A stretch of 64,000 nucleotides of DNA from Misgurnus anguillicaudatus. Lineage: Eukaryota; Chordata; Actinopteri; Cypriniformes; Cobitidae. Position numbers and translations under genes: made by a program. The notes beneath the pieces were generated by a model that worked only from the letters and a program-made list of their open reading frames with translations, was not told where the DNA came from and ran no database searches. Positions 44,923-56,441 of the stretch are shown in pieces. The number at the start of each line of letters is the position of its first letter. The stretch's first letter is position 1. Location: the NCBI RefSeq assembly GCF_027580225.2, contig NC_073343.2, positions 248,001 to 312,000 on the forward strand. Direction: 5' to 3'.

Positions 44923-46055
44923 TTAAAGGTACAATTTGTAAGATATTTGCAGTAAAATATCCAAAAACCACTAGTCCAGTGTTATATATTTTGTCCAGCC
45001 GATTACTATCAATATCTATAATGTTTTCAACTACTTGTAAATTACGGGTGTGCTTCATAAGCCTTGAAAAGTGAAGCCTCTGGCTCTTTGATCGACCCCT
45101 GGTGGCTGGCTGCAGTACAAGTCATAACCCCGCCCTCTCCATTCAAATGAATAGGACTTTGCTCTAAATAAAAAAAATATTTACACTTCCAATAAAAGTT
45201 TTCGAAAGATGGCTTTGGTCCTTTCAAGTAGTTGTTATCACGCTGATATATGTTCAAGTGTTAATTTTTGTGATAAGTTTCATTTTAGCTTGTAATTTGA
45301 TGCTATAGAAACGGGGCGTGTCGTTATGATTGGAGTGGTTGAATTGGCCGCGCGAGCGTTTGGGCGGAAGTTTGATACCGCGGCTCCGCCTCTGGCTTCA
45401 CGGACGATTCCTTCTGCGCATGCCTCGGCTCCAAACTGACGTTTTTACGTAACATGGCGGCGACCGTGGTCGGACATTTTTGGCTTCAATTCATTACAAT
45501 GGTGGGAGGCGACGTCACGTCGTCCATCTTTTTTTACAGTCTATGGTAAATTATGAGAAAATTGCTGCCCTAAACAGTGACACGGGACAGTGCGGTCGCC
45601 TGTAAATGACGTTAATATCTACGTTACCCTTTTCACCGCCTTTACTGCCGTAAAAAACACATGACAACAGTGTCGTGGACAAATGCGGAAGTAATACCGT
45701 CTGTCGGGCCACTTGCTTTTTTATGGTAAGTTTGTTCATCTGAACACTTAATTAACAAACCATCATATTGGACTAATACTGACATCTATGACTAACAATT
45801 GCGTTTTGAACATTACATGAAATCTTACATAATGAAAAAAAAAACATGTCATCAAACACAACATTTACTTGATTAGATTACCTCATGTGTAACATGATTT
45901 CTCGTTGCCGTCTGATTGATGGCCATCAGCGTTTGAGTTAAAAACAACAAATCCCATCAGTCTACGCTGCTTCAGAGCGTCATTAATCTACGTCATTGTT
46001 ATTGATTTGATCTGGCGCCCTCTAGTGGCGCGGATTATACAAATTGCATCTTTAA
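44923..46055. mobile_element. Family Q element interrupted by family C
   Basis: TTAAAGGTACAATTTGTAAG at the left matches, inverted, ACAAATTGCATCTTTAA at the right. CTGGCGCCCTCTAGTGGCGC lies near the right end. A 501-bp family C element splits it at 45045-45545. Confidence 0.75.
45045..45545 (+). mobile_element. Family C element, copy 1, with 8-bp duplication
   Basis: The octamer GTAAATTA lies at 45037-45044 and again at 45546-45553. The element runs from CGGGTGTGCTTCATAAGCC to TTTACAGTCTATG and has no obvious terminal inverted repeat. Landmarks are CTCTGGCTCTTTGATCGACC and AACATGGCGGCGACCGTGG. A reverse copy lies at 62548-62970. Confidence 0.8.
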
Positions 46056-46590
46056 ATTAGCATTGACTTTTTTTTAATTTTTGTATTTGCTTGCACATAC
46101 CTTGAAAGGCTAGCCGGGTGGTTCAAGGAGGTCGCACACCGAGCAAGAAGGGATGCGCGGCGTCGCATATAGGACAATTGCAGGTATCGCACACCGCACG
46201 TGCACGTTAAATAGAGTGAGCTTAGTCAGAGTCTATTTCAAGATCAAGAATATGCGTTAGCCGCCTATGTTAATTGTTAACTATTTTGGACAAATATGAT
46301 GTTATTTAATGTTAAACTATGTGAGTGGCACGTTGTGGTGAAACACTGATGACTGGGGTTGCCAGATTGAGTGTTTTTCCGCTACACATTAAGGCCTGTT
46401 TACAGTGTGTTTTAACCGGGTTTTCGTCTATAGAAATCTGGCACCCTATTGAACGACGGTAAACTGAGAGAGCATGCTGTTCACACCAGAATGAACGAGT
46501 TCACAGTAACGTTCATCAGGCAGTAATACTGTACGTTCAGTTCACGTTCGCCCAATATATGAACGAGTTCATGAACTTTTGTGGTTATGG

Positions 46591-47418
46591 TGGCATTTGG
46601 ATGTCTGGAAGCACCTGTGGTAGTAAAGACGGTGCATTTTTGACGTTTTGTTGTGCTGAGCTACACAGTCCGGTGTATGACATCAGAAACGTTACCATGC
46701 AGGATTCAAAAACAAACAGATAAAGTCCGCTCACCGGTGCCACGGCAACCCACCGATCCGTGCAATGCTGTGAAGCCGAACACACCTCAACTCACTGAGA
46801 CACTTTGGTTTAAAAGGATGCCGTGATTTGGGGATTCACTTCGATAGGACGAAAATACAGTCAGATGCAAAATGTACAGCGCCGTCACAAGTTCCCTAAT
46901 ATCATCTCATATATAAGCAGCAAATGTCAAGAGATACCAGAGAGCCTTACGAGCATTATAACTTGACTGAGAACAGGTGAGAGGACGACACAACACAGCT
47001 AATCGCTAAATGATAGCAAAAGCTGCTTAATGTTATGAAGCCTGCGCTTTGGCTGTGCACATCCACAACGGGAGTTAAACTTTCTGTCAAGTACATAACT
47101 TAGTTGAAGTCTTGCATTTTGCGCATATATATATGCACGTAGTATAATACATTTATGTTGTATATAAGGCTTAATATTATGTAGAGAAATATAGAAAGCG
47201 CATCAGTTTGTGTTTATTAACCCTTTAGTTTCACTTCATCCCGCAGCTTTACCTGTTAGAGGTTTTTGTTAAAAACATTTAATTCATAAATAATTTAATA
47301 TGTGTTGATTTTTCTGTCAGTTTCTTCAAAATGAAGTTTTATTTGAGTGTTTTTAATAAAAATATTTTAATTTTCACCATGTCGTATACGCCCTGCCCTT
47401 TGATTGCCCTGCCCCCAG
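46591..47418. other. Non-coding segment
   Basis: No gene or definite repeat. Possible repeat pieces precede it near 46125-46205 (repeated TCGCACACCG). Confidence 0.35.
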
Positions 47419-47640
47419 TTAAAGGCGGAGTCCATGATGTTTGAAAGCCAATGTTGATATTTGAAATCACCTAAACAAACACGCCCCTACCCCAATAGAA
47501 TCTGGACCTTCTGTTGATAGACCCGCCCCACACATACGCAATCCGGCATTTTATTTGATTTGATTGGCTATAAGTGTGTTTTGGTAGACGGCCCGTCTAA
47601 TTTTCCAAAGCGTTTTTCAAACATCGTGGACTCCGCCTTT
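47419..47640. mobile_element. Family N short MITE
   Basis: TTAAAGGCGGAGTCCATGAT and ATCGTGGACTCCGCCTTTAA are inverted ends of a 222-bp element containing ACACGCCCCTACCCCAATAG. Confidence 0.85.
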
Positions 47641-48190
47641 AATCGAGTATGCAATATTTAGCAGCTGAAATATGTGTTAATACTACACTTACAGCTGCTG
47701 TTGTGGATTTTTGTAAGGTTCGTAAATGCTTTCACCTTTAATGTCATACAGCCAGGGCTATGGGCTGAAGGTTGTGTTTACTGGTTTCTGAATAGGCATT
47801 TATGAAGATACTGAGAAAGATTTCCAGGTTAAAGGTATAATACGCAGTACAGATCTCCAAAAAAATCCCATCATTCATACATATTTCAAAGATACTAGTC
47901 AATATAGATAGTCTTACCATCAGCGAGGTTTAAATAACTCAAATATCCTCTGCTCAAGGTCAGGATTGCAAGTGAATGTAAAAACAGTTTTTAAAATTCC
48001 TTTTATATAAGTGTTTTATGTTGTATATAATAGCCAATGCACCTGCCAAGCTCCTATCCTATTTAAATACTGCATTGATCGGATTATGCAGGTCTTTGAG
48101 GCTCTCAAACTGTGGGTTGGGACAATGACAATGATTTTGAAATGATATACCATAAATTATTTTGACATTTCAATTAAACTTCCATTTCAT
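47641..48190. other. Non-coding segment
   Basis: AT-rich, nothing recognised. Confidence 0.4.
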
Positions 48191-48555
48191 CCCAGGCGAA
48201 AAGGAAGTACACTTTCATAATGTATTAAAAAGTGCTCTATTTTCGCGCACTAATTTTCTACTTAATATACTAAAAATTCTTCATTGGTACTTCTTAAGAT
48301 AATCTTAAAAACATCTTAGAGTACTTATTTGTGATATTTTGAAAAATACATTTAATATATTATATTTGTGTAAAATAAAAATGTAGTTACCACTTGTAGC
48401 TAATTTATACAAACATATGTTTAAGGTTACTACAAGTGATACCAAAATTGAAATTGTTTAACTTCATTTTTTAAAGTTAAAGTGGCATAAAATATTCGTT
48501 GATTTGACAAAAAAAAAATTCTTACTGTGTGGTGTCTTAAAAATAGCTAAATAGC

Positions 48556-49325
48556 TAAATCATTCCCTGACCGACATTTTTTGAAAACTTTCCAGCCAGC
48601 ATTTTTGTTTCACAAAGTTTCACAAAATGCCTTCCAGGAAAATTTTCTTCTAAAATATATAAACACAAATATATCAAATGAAAGAACAGACCCTCTGCTT
48701 TAAAACAAACAATAAACAAATAAACAAAATGGGAGAAACGTTATCCTATCTATATTTTGCTTAAAGGAACAGTATGTAGGATTGTGGCCAAAACTGGTAT
48801 TGCAATTACAAAACGTGTGGCTAAAACTGGTACTGCAATCATACAACTGGTGGCCAATACACAAAATGACAACATAAACATCAGTTGAGGGCTGCAACTT
48901 CACTTTTTAAATGACAATATCCTTTCCAGGCCACTGATGTCAGTGATATAAATATTTGAAATGAAAATTAATTCTGAATGTTTAGTGACATATCAGGGCC
49001 ATTTTATGATTAATTGATATCAATTTCTTACATACTGTTCCTTTAAATATCTTAAATATGGGCATTTTTCTTTAAAAAAATTAATTTTTTTAGCAAAAAG
49101 CTGAAATAATTGCATTTTTGTGAAGGATTTTGTTAGATTTTAGATTCAGAACGATTATCAAAACATACACAGAGTTTAAAATTAGTAAATGACGTTTTGG
49201 CTTCAGGTTTTTCATAAATTGGGTAAGTGATATTGCAAATTAACATAAAAATTAATCAGGAACACGTTTTTATGCAAATGTTTTCTCTTAATTGACGAGA
49301 AAACTCGTCAATGGCAAGGAAAGAG
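48556..49325. mobile_element. Family G element, copy 1, split by family D
   Basis: ATCATTCCCTGACCGACAT begins it and TTGACGAGAAAACTCGTCAA with GGCAAGGAAAGAGTTAA ends it. It shares TATCAAATGAAAGAACAGACC and TTTTTGTGAAGGATTTTGTT with the other copies. Confidence 0.75.
48760..49047. mobile_element. Family D MITE, copy 2, innermost of the nest
   Basis: The ends CTTAAAGGAACAGTATGTAG and TACATACTGTTCCTTTAAA are inverted. It is nearly the same sequence as 44634-44914. Confidence 0.85.
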
Positions 49326-49768
49326 TTAAAATTATCTTAAGAAGTACTAAAGAATAATTTTTAGTATATTAAGTACAAAGTTAGGGGCAAAAACAGAGCA
49401 CTTTCAATACATTATGGAAGTTTCGTCCTTTTTTTTTACCTGGGATTAATAAAATGACAAGGAAAATGATAACTATTCAAATATAAAAAAAGGTCAAATG
49501 TTTATTTTTCATCATATTTCCATGTCAAAACATGATAGTGGGTCCCATGATAGATTATACGTATTGGAGTGTTTTGCAAAATGAAAAGTTTGGGAACCAT
49601 GGCCCTTAATGCAAGCAATGTGATGATTTATCAAAAAAAAAAAAAAAAATGATGTTGTTTTAAGGAAGTGCGCCACTAGCCGGCCATGTTTGCAATGCCT
49701 CTGGGCAGTAGTAATGCAAGACTAAAGTCCTATCTACTTGAACGGGGAACGATATCTGTAAAATCACA

Positions 49769-50197
49769 ATTAAACAACATATTTCTGACCAACAGTTAAA
49801 CCTGATGTCAATTGAAATTGCGGTAAATGTTGTTTCAGCTACTGTGCATGCACACAGGTTGGCAAGCACCTCATGTGGCTCTGTATAGAAAGCCACTCCC
49901 CCAGAGAATGATTGGTCCTTATGGATTGATGATTGGTTCTTTTAACTGTAAGGCGGGAATTCTGTCACAAAAGTGGTCATACATAGTACTGTACTGTACT
50001 GTACATTTATATGTTCATTAGGACCTACTGAGTTTTTTTTTTAAAAGCTGACGATGCATCCGGTAGCCCATACACCTAATTGTTTGAACCTTCTTTTTTG
50101 TGCAATTTGTTTTTTGCGCAATTTGTGCTTAAGAAAAAAAGTTATGGTACCCTTCATTTCAGGTTAAACTGTTGGTCAGAAATGTGTTGTTTAATTG
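49769..50197. repeat. Inverted-repeat element with AAACAACA...TGTTGTTT ends
   Basis: AATTAAACAACATATTTCTG with ACCAACAGTTAAACCTGA is mirrored by AGGTTAAACTGTTGGTCAG and TGTTGTTTAATT. The unit may extend outward to about 49640. A (GTACT) short tandem run lies near 49986. Confidence 0.6.
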
Positions 50198-51074
50198 TCT
50201 TAAATAATGTCTTAAAGGAAAATTGAGTCATGGAGTAATGTCCAGAAAACAGCTTTCCAGTAAATGTGTTTTGCTAAGATAACGTGGCCCAGAATACAGT
50301 ATGCAGAAGAACAGGTGACATTTCTTTTACTGGTCAACTTTAAACATGGATTTAAAGAAACAAAATAATTCGTCAATATCCCGAAAGCAATAATTTCAAA
50401 CCAGTTAAGCCCTAATTAACTGTAAGGCTCACATGCAAGCCTGCTTAACTCTGGCGAAATAACACGTAAGTCAAAATAAGTTCATTTATTGGAATACCAA
50501 AGTCTGCAGGAAGGCTCTTATATAATATGACTTCATATTGTTGCATCCGAGGAGGATTTATTATGGTATGTAAGCTTTATGTGGACATGCATTTTTTTTA
50601 ATTTGATTTGATCACAGCCCTGAGAGGTGCAAGACGAGCAGATAACAGGGTTGCAAATCTTGCGCTGATTTTATCTATGAAGATAAATAAACCTTTAGTA
50701 CTTCAAATAAAAAGACGTGATGCTTTAAATGCAAAATCAGTGGCTTTTATGTTTTGTTTATGTAATTTTTGTCTGGCAAAATTGCCCTGTAATAATAACT
50801 CATTTTGATTGTGTTGATGTCATGTTAGACAACTTAATTTGCAAATTAAGATGTTTTGTTGATTTGTTATTGCTTAACATCTTTTGACAGACTGAATGAT
50901 GTGTGATTACATGATAAGCTAAATGAATAAGATCAAAGGGCTGTAGTCTGTAGACACAGACATAACAAACAGAAAAACAAACACAAATAGGCCTGGGTGG
51001 TTTATGGGTAACATTGGCTAGTTGCCAATTCTACAGACCTGTAGGGAAAACCCTGTGCTAATACTTATTTTATA
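50198..51074. other. Non-coding segment
   Basis: AT-rich, no recognised feature. The GTCTTAAATAATGTCTTAAAG piece suggests local duplication. Confidence 0.35.
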
Positions 51075-52256
51075 TGGAGGACTACAAGAGTCATGCAAAA
51101 TGTAATAAAGAACTTCAATATTTAATAACTACCTGGACAATAAAAATAGCAATTAATACATTTGTTAAAAATTTATTAATTAATCTATAAATAAATAAAT
51201 AGACAGAAAGTTACAAAAAAACATTATGTAACATTTTATTAGGCAACAAAAAGTGAGATTATAAAAATAATGTAGAAATGAAATATTAATCCATTAATAA
51301 ATAGTTCAAATTAATATAACAATTTACAAAAACAACATAAAACACTCAATAAGTTCATCATTTTAAATTGCATTTATAAATTCTTAATAAAATAATGGAA
51401 TTTCAAAATGTATTTCAAAAAGCGATTTAAAAAGATAAATAAATAACTGGATTTATAAATTGAACTACAAATACAGGTTTAAATTAGGCATTTAAAAGGG
51501 CATTCCGTTTCTGTTTTCATTTTCCCGATGGTTTTCCTTATTCTTTTTGCTATTCGATTTGCTTTTCGTTTTAGTCTCTCTATTTAGCTTTTCCGTGACT
51601 TTTTGGGTCCTCATCCGAGATCTATAAATCTGCGCATGATGTACAATCAGAACCAATCAGCGAGCTTGTTACATCCACCTGGCCATAGATAATTTGCATT
51701 TCTCATTTGACCATTTGCAAGGACCCAAAGAGTGACGGAAAAGCCAAACAAAGAGGCCAAAACGAAAAGCAAATCGAACAGCGAAAAGAATAAGGAGAAC
51801 CATCGGGAAAATGAAAACAGAAATGTTAAACGGAAATGCCCTTTTAAATGCCTAATTTAACCTGTATTTGTAGTTCAATTTATAAATCCAGTTATTTCTT
51901 ATTATCTTTTTAAATCGCTTTTTGAAATACATTTTGAAATTCCATTATTTAATTAAGAATAAATGCAATTTAAAATGATGAACTTATTGAGTGTTTTATG
52001 TTGTTTTTGTAAATTGTTATATTAATTTGAACTGTTTATTAATGGATTAATATTTCATTTCTACATTATTTTTATAATCTCACTTTTTATTGCCTAATAA
52101 AATGTTACATAACGTTTTTTTATAACTTTGCCTATTTATTTATAGATTAATTAATACATTTTTAAACAAATCTATTAATTGCTGTTTTTGTTGTCCAGGT
52201 GGTTATTGAATGTTGAAGTTCTTTATTACATTTTGCATGACTCTTGTGGTCCTCCA
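51075..52256. mobile_element. 1.18-kb foldback element
   Basis: The arms 51075-51605 and 51720-52256 are reverse complements over about 530 bp, with a ~115-bp loop. The outer ends are TGGAGGACTACAAGAGTCATG and CATGACTCTTGTGGTCCTCCA. Near the loop, CATTTTCCCGATGGTTTTCC pairs with GAACCATCGGGAAAATG. No coding content. Confidence 0.9.
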
Positions 52257-52818
52257 TAATTTTAGTATGATTGAAGCAACTGACAAAATACTCTTGATTA
52301 AACTGTCTAGGATTATTTTTTGTTTTTGATTCGTTTTTTTTGTGTTCATGTGTAACTATTGTTTCCAACTTTACCAACTTACAACTGCTGAAACTTGGCA
52401 CACATAATGTGTGAGAGAGTTACACCTGACCTAAGATAAACACATGGGTGGAGTGTGACTAGAGAGGGGCTAGTGTTGTTTACACTGGTTGTAGTAGAGA
52501 AAGTAGCAGGTTTTTGATACCTGAAGGTAAAACTTCAAAGATGGTGTGAAGAATTTTGGGAACTTACAGAATAACAAGGACACAGGTCTCCATCTGCAGA
52601 GTGATGGTCTTTGTGTTTGTAAGGTGTCTTGTGGGATGCTGTTCTTCATATTTTCAGCTTTTGGCCTTACAAACATTTGCAGGGCAGATAATCTGAAGAG
52701 CACACCAATAGCCATGGCCATGCATTCTAAGTTACATGGAAAAAAGTATATATACTTATATAAGTATATATACACAAAATTCAGCTTTTGTTGTGCATTG
52801 AGCACATGACTTTTTTCG
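52257..52818. other. Non-coding segment
   Basis: ORFs here overlap on both strands (52470-52809) and have no domain. Nothing else recognised. Confidence 0.3.
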
Positions 52819-53073
52819 GCATGACTTTTTTCGGGTCATTTTATGTATTGTTTTCTTATAGTTTTCCCCTTTCTTATAGTTTACCATTGTCACTTGGGGT
52901 TGGGGTTAGAATCACTTTCTGTTACATTTTTAGACATCCTAACCCAAACCCCAACTATAACCCCAACTCCAGGTGAGAAAAGCACATCCTAACCCAAACC
53001 TAACCCCAAGCAACAATGATTTAAAAATAAAGAGAAAACAATACATAAAATGACACCAAAAAGAAAGTCGTGC
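52819..53073. mobile_element. Palindromic MITE with telomere-like centre, copy 2
   Basis: GACTTTTTTCGGGTCATTTT pairs with AAAATGACACCAAAAAGAAAG, and ATGTATTGTTTTC with GAAAACAATACAT. The centre carries GGGGTTGGGGTTAGAATC and CCTAACCCAAACCCCAAC, as in the 23865-24399 element. A CATGACTTTTTTCGG unit is duplicated in tandem at the left edge. Confidence 0.7.
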
Positions 53074-53167
53074 CTCGGACATGAAAAACTATTTATAGAA
53101 AGTTGTGTGAGTGACACGAAAAAGACATTCATGCTCAAGGCACAAAAAAGCTGATTTTTGATTCATT

Positions 53168-53995
53168 TGGATGATTCTCACGAAATCCAGATTTAGAAGG
53201 TGTCCAGCATCAGAATTTTTAAAAAGCATTGAAGCCAATTTTTTTGCACATATAAGATTAAGGTCCGAACTTACTATAACCATTATTTTTATAGGATTTA
53301 AAAATATTTCCTATAGAATTATTTACATTTTTTTAGATTATCATTATCAAAAATTATCATTACCGCAACATGATATTACATTAAATATATGCATTTAAAA
53401 ACTCATGTTTCGGTAATGAAAACTAAAAAGTTGTCTTGGTACTATGAAAAACACAATTTTAAATTTTATCTAAATAAGAACTGCTTACCCGGTAGCCTTA
53501 TTGAGTGTCACAGTCAATTATGCCGCTTCCAACTATTTTTTTTATTTTTTGAAAATGTTCCTTGCGGGCTTAAACAATGATTGAAAATTGTTGCGGAGGA
53601 TGAGAGAATTGGTCTTGGACACATTTATATTCCTTATTATTGTCTTTACATTTACCAATGATCACCAAATACCACATGTTTCTTTACTGTAAATGTTTAT
53701 AGTATAACATGCACTGAAGCTTTTTTTAATTTTTTTATTATAAATATTTCCATGTCAAAAAAACCAAATCCAGTCATGGACATGTTGCGGTCATGAGAAT
53801 TTTCCCCTTAAATGTGGAAAAAAACAACAAAATTGGTTTTTACGATGTCATTTGAAATCATGTGCAAAGTAGTACATGAAGAGATGTTTGTAACTGTATG
53901 CTTCTTATTTTGATACTCTTACATTACTTTGCATTTACTTTTTTATCAAAATGTTTTATGACATCTCATAAGTCTAATTTCGGAAGAATCACCCA
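53168..53995. mobile_element. Family E element, copy 2
   Basis: TGGATGATTCTCACGAAATC and ATTTCGGAAGAATCACCCA are its inverted ends. CATTACCGCAACA occurs at about 53360, with variants GGTAATGAAA near 53411, TTGCGGAGGATGAGA near 53592 and GTTGCGGTCATGAGAA near 53783. Confidence 0.7.
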
Positions 53996-53999
53996 TTTA

Positions 54000-54899
54000 T
54001 GTTTCATGGTGTTTAGGAGCTTGATACATTTTGACTCAAGTTTAATGTTTCAGCATTAAAGATCAGTCTTAAATTATGTTGGTTTTGTAGATGGCGAGAA
54101 AGAAAAAAAAACAAATTAGAAAGAGAATGCATGGATAATGACATTTAAGGTAAAACGATCAGAGCTCTTCTGCAGGAAATTCAAGGCCATATATTGTGCA
54201 TGTCACATTTAATAGAGTTTGTTATTTTGACTGTGAAACAGTGGCTACCTATTCAGCCATGACCATTGGCTCTGCAGCATTTGTACAGGCACACCACACA
54301 GCCATTATTGTACTGCTAATTTTTTTCCTTGCACATTTGTTCAGATACACCTTAGATCTGCCAGAGAAAGAAAATGGGTGTATCGCTTCTATTTATCTTG
54401 GGTCATTTTGTTTTACTTTTTATTTATTTTCTTAGTCAGTAAAGATTTGCCATTCATAAATGCAGGATATGAAAAATATCAGCTTCTTTCCTCCCTTTAA
54501 GCCTGTAAAATCTGGAGGCACACATGAAGACATTCACAGTGGTCTACATGAATTAAAATTCCTATTAAATGTGGCACGACGTAGGCGTTGATGTCTCAGG
54601 TTGCCCTATTCTTTATTTTACAAATATTAGTTCTTATGAAGGTTGAGAGATTTAATAATGACTCATCTGGTCGAAATGAATTGCTGGAGATTTATTCACC
54701 AAAATTGATTTAAAGTTGTCTTTTCAGATTGTTGCCTCATATAATAAAAATTAACATTGTAAACGTGCAAACTGGAGAGAGAAACCTTCCAGGAATATAA
54801 TACGCAATAATATAAGAAACTTATGAAGACATAAATATAATATCTGTGCCGTTAGCGCTACAATAAGTAATCATTTTGTCAATTAGGTTTTCCAAACAT
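54000..54899. other. Non-coding segment
   Basis: No repeat end or exon found. A 79-residue ORF at 54196-54435 has a hydrophobic stretch but no start context, partners or domain. Confidence 0.35.
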
Positions 54900-54902
54900 A
54901 TA

Positions 54903-55133
54903 GTTGTGGTTGTAGCCTAGTGGTTAGAGTCGGGCTTATAATCCGAGAGTTGTTTGTTCAAGTCCTTGGCAGGTTGCGACTGTGGTGCCCTTGAGCAAGG
55001 CGCCTTACCCTAATTGCTCCCCGGGCACTGGGATAGCTGCCCACTGCTCCGAGTGTGTGTGTGTGTGTTCATGACTTGCAGTGTTTGTGTTAACTACTCA
55101 CTGGGATGGGTAAAATGTAGAGGTCACATTTTG
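54903..55133 (+). mobile_element. tRNA-derived SINE with V-SINE-like core
   Basis: The A-box region TGTAGCCTAGTGGTTAGAG lies at 54912-54930 and a B-box-like GTTTGTTCAAGTCC at about 54951-54964. The core GTGCCCTTGAGCAAGGCGCC with TTGCTCCCCGGGCACTGGG and GCTGCCCACTGCTCCGAGTG is diagnostic of a large fish SINE group. A short GT microsatellite follows. It is not a functional tRNA. Confidence 0.85.
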
Positions 55134-55329
55134 CGTATGCGTTGCATACTTGACAAGCATGTCACTTTCACATACAAATCACTGACTGCTGAAACAAAGT
55201 TTTGGAAATACTACAGTGCTTATGTATTTGTGAAAATGATTTAGAAGTCATTTAAATAAAATTTTGTCTATTGTCCTTGTAGTGCTGCAAATTTGTCTGT
55301 GCGCTGTCCATGGTGCTGAATCAAACCAC

Positions 55330-55781
55330 TGTAATGCTGCGTTCAGGACAGCCACGGTAGAAGCGTCAAGCGCGAGTGATTTCAATGTTAAGTCAATGTA
55401 AAGACGCGTTGACACATGTCTGGAGGTCTCGCGGCGCAAATGATGCGTTTAGTGCGGCATGGTGGACGCGATTCCGCCTGGCGCGAATTGAGCATTGGCG
55501 TGGGAAACGGGCGAGTTGAATAATGTGAACTTTGGCGAAAAAATGTGCCGCGTTAACCAATCAGCTTGCTCTAGTAGTGATGTGATTACAAAAAAGCGAG
55601 TGGAGTCGCAGAAGCCCCTCCCATGATGCAAATTTCTACGTGAATGTCTCGATAACTAGAATTTCACTTGCGGCTTTCACGTGTGAATGAAGCGAGTAAA
55701 CACAAAATGTTCAAGCGCCAAACTAAACGCGGTACATGCGAATTTGACACCTCACACGCGGCTGGTGTGAACCCACAGTTA
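55330..55781. mobile_element. Family B GC-rich MITE, copy 2
   Basis: It is the inverted, longer relative of 19004-19341. The ends are TGTAATGCTGCGTTCAGGAC and GGCTGGTGTGAACCCACAG. It shares AACCAATCAGCTTGCTCTAG and GAAGCCCCTCCCATGATGC with copy 1. Confidence 0.75.
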
Positions 55782-56441
55782 CTCCTAATGCTGCGTGCAC
55801 ACCACCATTGATTTGCAAAGGCGGGGCAATGCGATCTCATTCATTTCTATGGAAGCTTGGCGACTTCTGACAACACGGGCAAACAATTTTTGGGAGCGAC
55901 TACCAAAGAGAGAGAGTGACGGTGGTTCACGTCATCCATTTCTTTATGACATTTACTGAGAGGACGGTTATTCATTTCTTTATAGTTACTAGAACAGCCA
56001 AAATTAGGAACAATCTCATTGAAAGAGACAGGCTAAACACAATGACAACGTTGCTAGCGGTGTGCATGCAGCATTACTGCTTTTTATTAAATCATGTATG
56101 CAAGTATTTTTTCTTGCAGTTTCATCTGCTTGAACATCTGTCGTTTCTCTTATTTACAAGTTTACAATCACATTTGGTTAATCGTGAAATGTTTCTTGGC
56201 AAGCTGAAGGCAATGCGCTGTTAGCATTGCCATTTTTAGAGCGTCTTATCCTGTCTTTGATGAAGTACTTTCTTCAGGTGTAATCAAGTGTGTGTTTATC
56301 ATCTGACATTCTTGAACTCCAATACATCACTAGCTGTAGCTGATAGTACACACTTTGCATAGTTAAAAATGCATTGGCGCTTTATCCATCACCTGTTAAG
56401 TCGTTTTTCATAGCTTTAATTGTAAAGACTGTGCTGTGCTT
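55782..56441. other. Non-coding segment with MITE fragment
   Basis: CTAATGCTGCGTGCACACCA at 55790 resembles the end of another GC-rich MITE. The partner end was not found. The rest has no feature. Confidence 0.35.

Larger units (their letters stand above)
44377..46580. mobile_element. Family P host element with GTTCA iterations, heavily nested
   Basis: The left part starts CAGTGTTGGGAAAGTTCAC and repeats AACTAGTTCAGTTCA-like motifs. The right part, after 2 kb of insertions, repeats GAACGAGTTCA and GTACGTTCAGTTCACG to 46580. Family D, Q and C elements lie between them. Confidence 0.55.
48191..49446. mobile_element. Family H element, outer layer of a three-level nest
   Basis: CCCAGGCGAAAAGGAAGTAC at the left matches, inverted, the right end around ATTATGGAAGTTTCGTCC and TTACCTGGGA. 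The arms also share ACTTAATATACTAAAAATT and GTACTTCTTAAGATAAT. Family G and within it family D are inserted at the centre. Confidence 0.8.

Noticed and set aside
54903..54980. A functional tRNA gene
   Set aside because: A and B boxes are present, but acceptor and anticodon stems do not form. The downstream core identifies a SINE.
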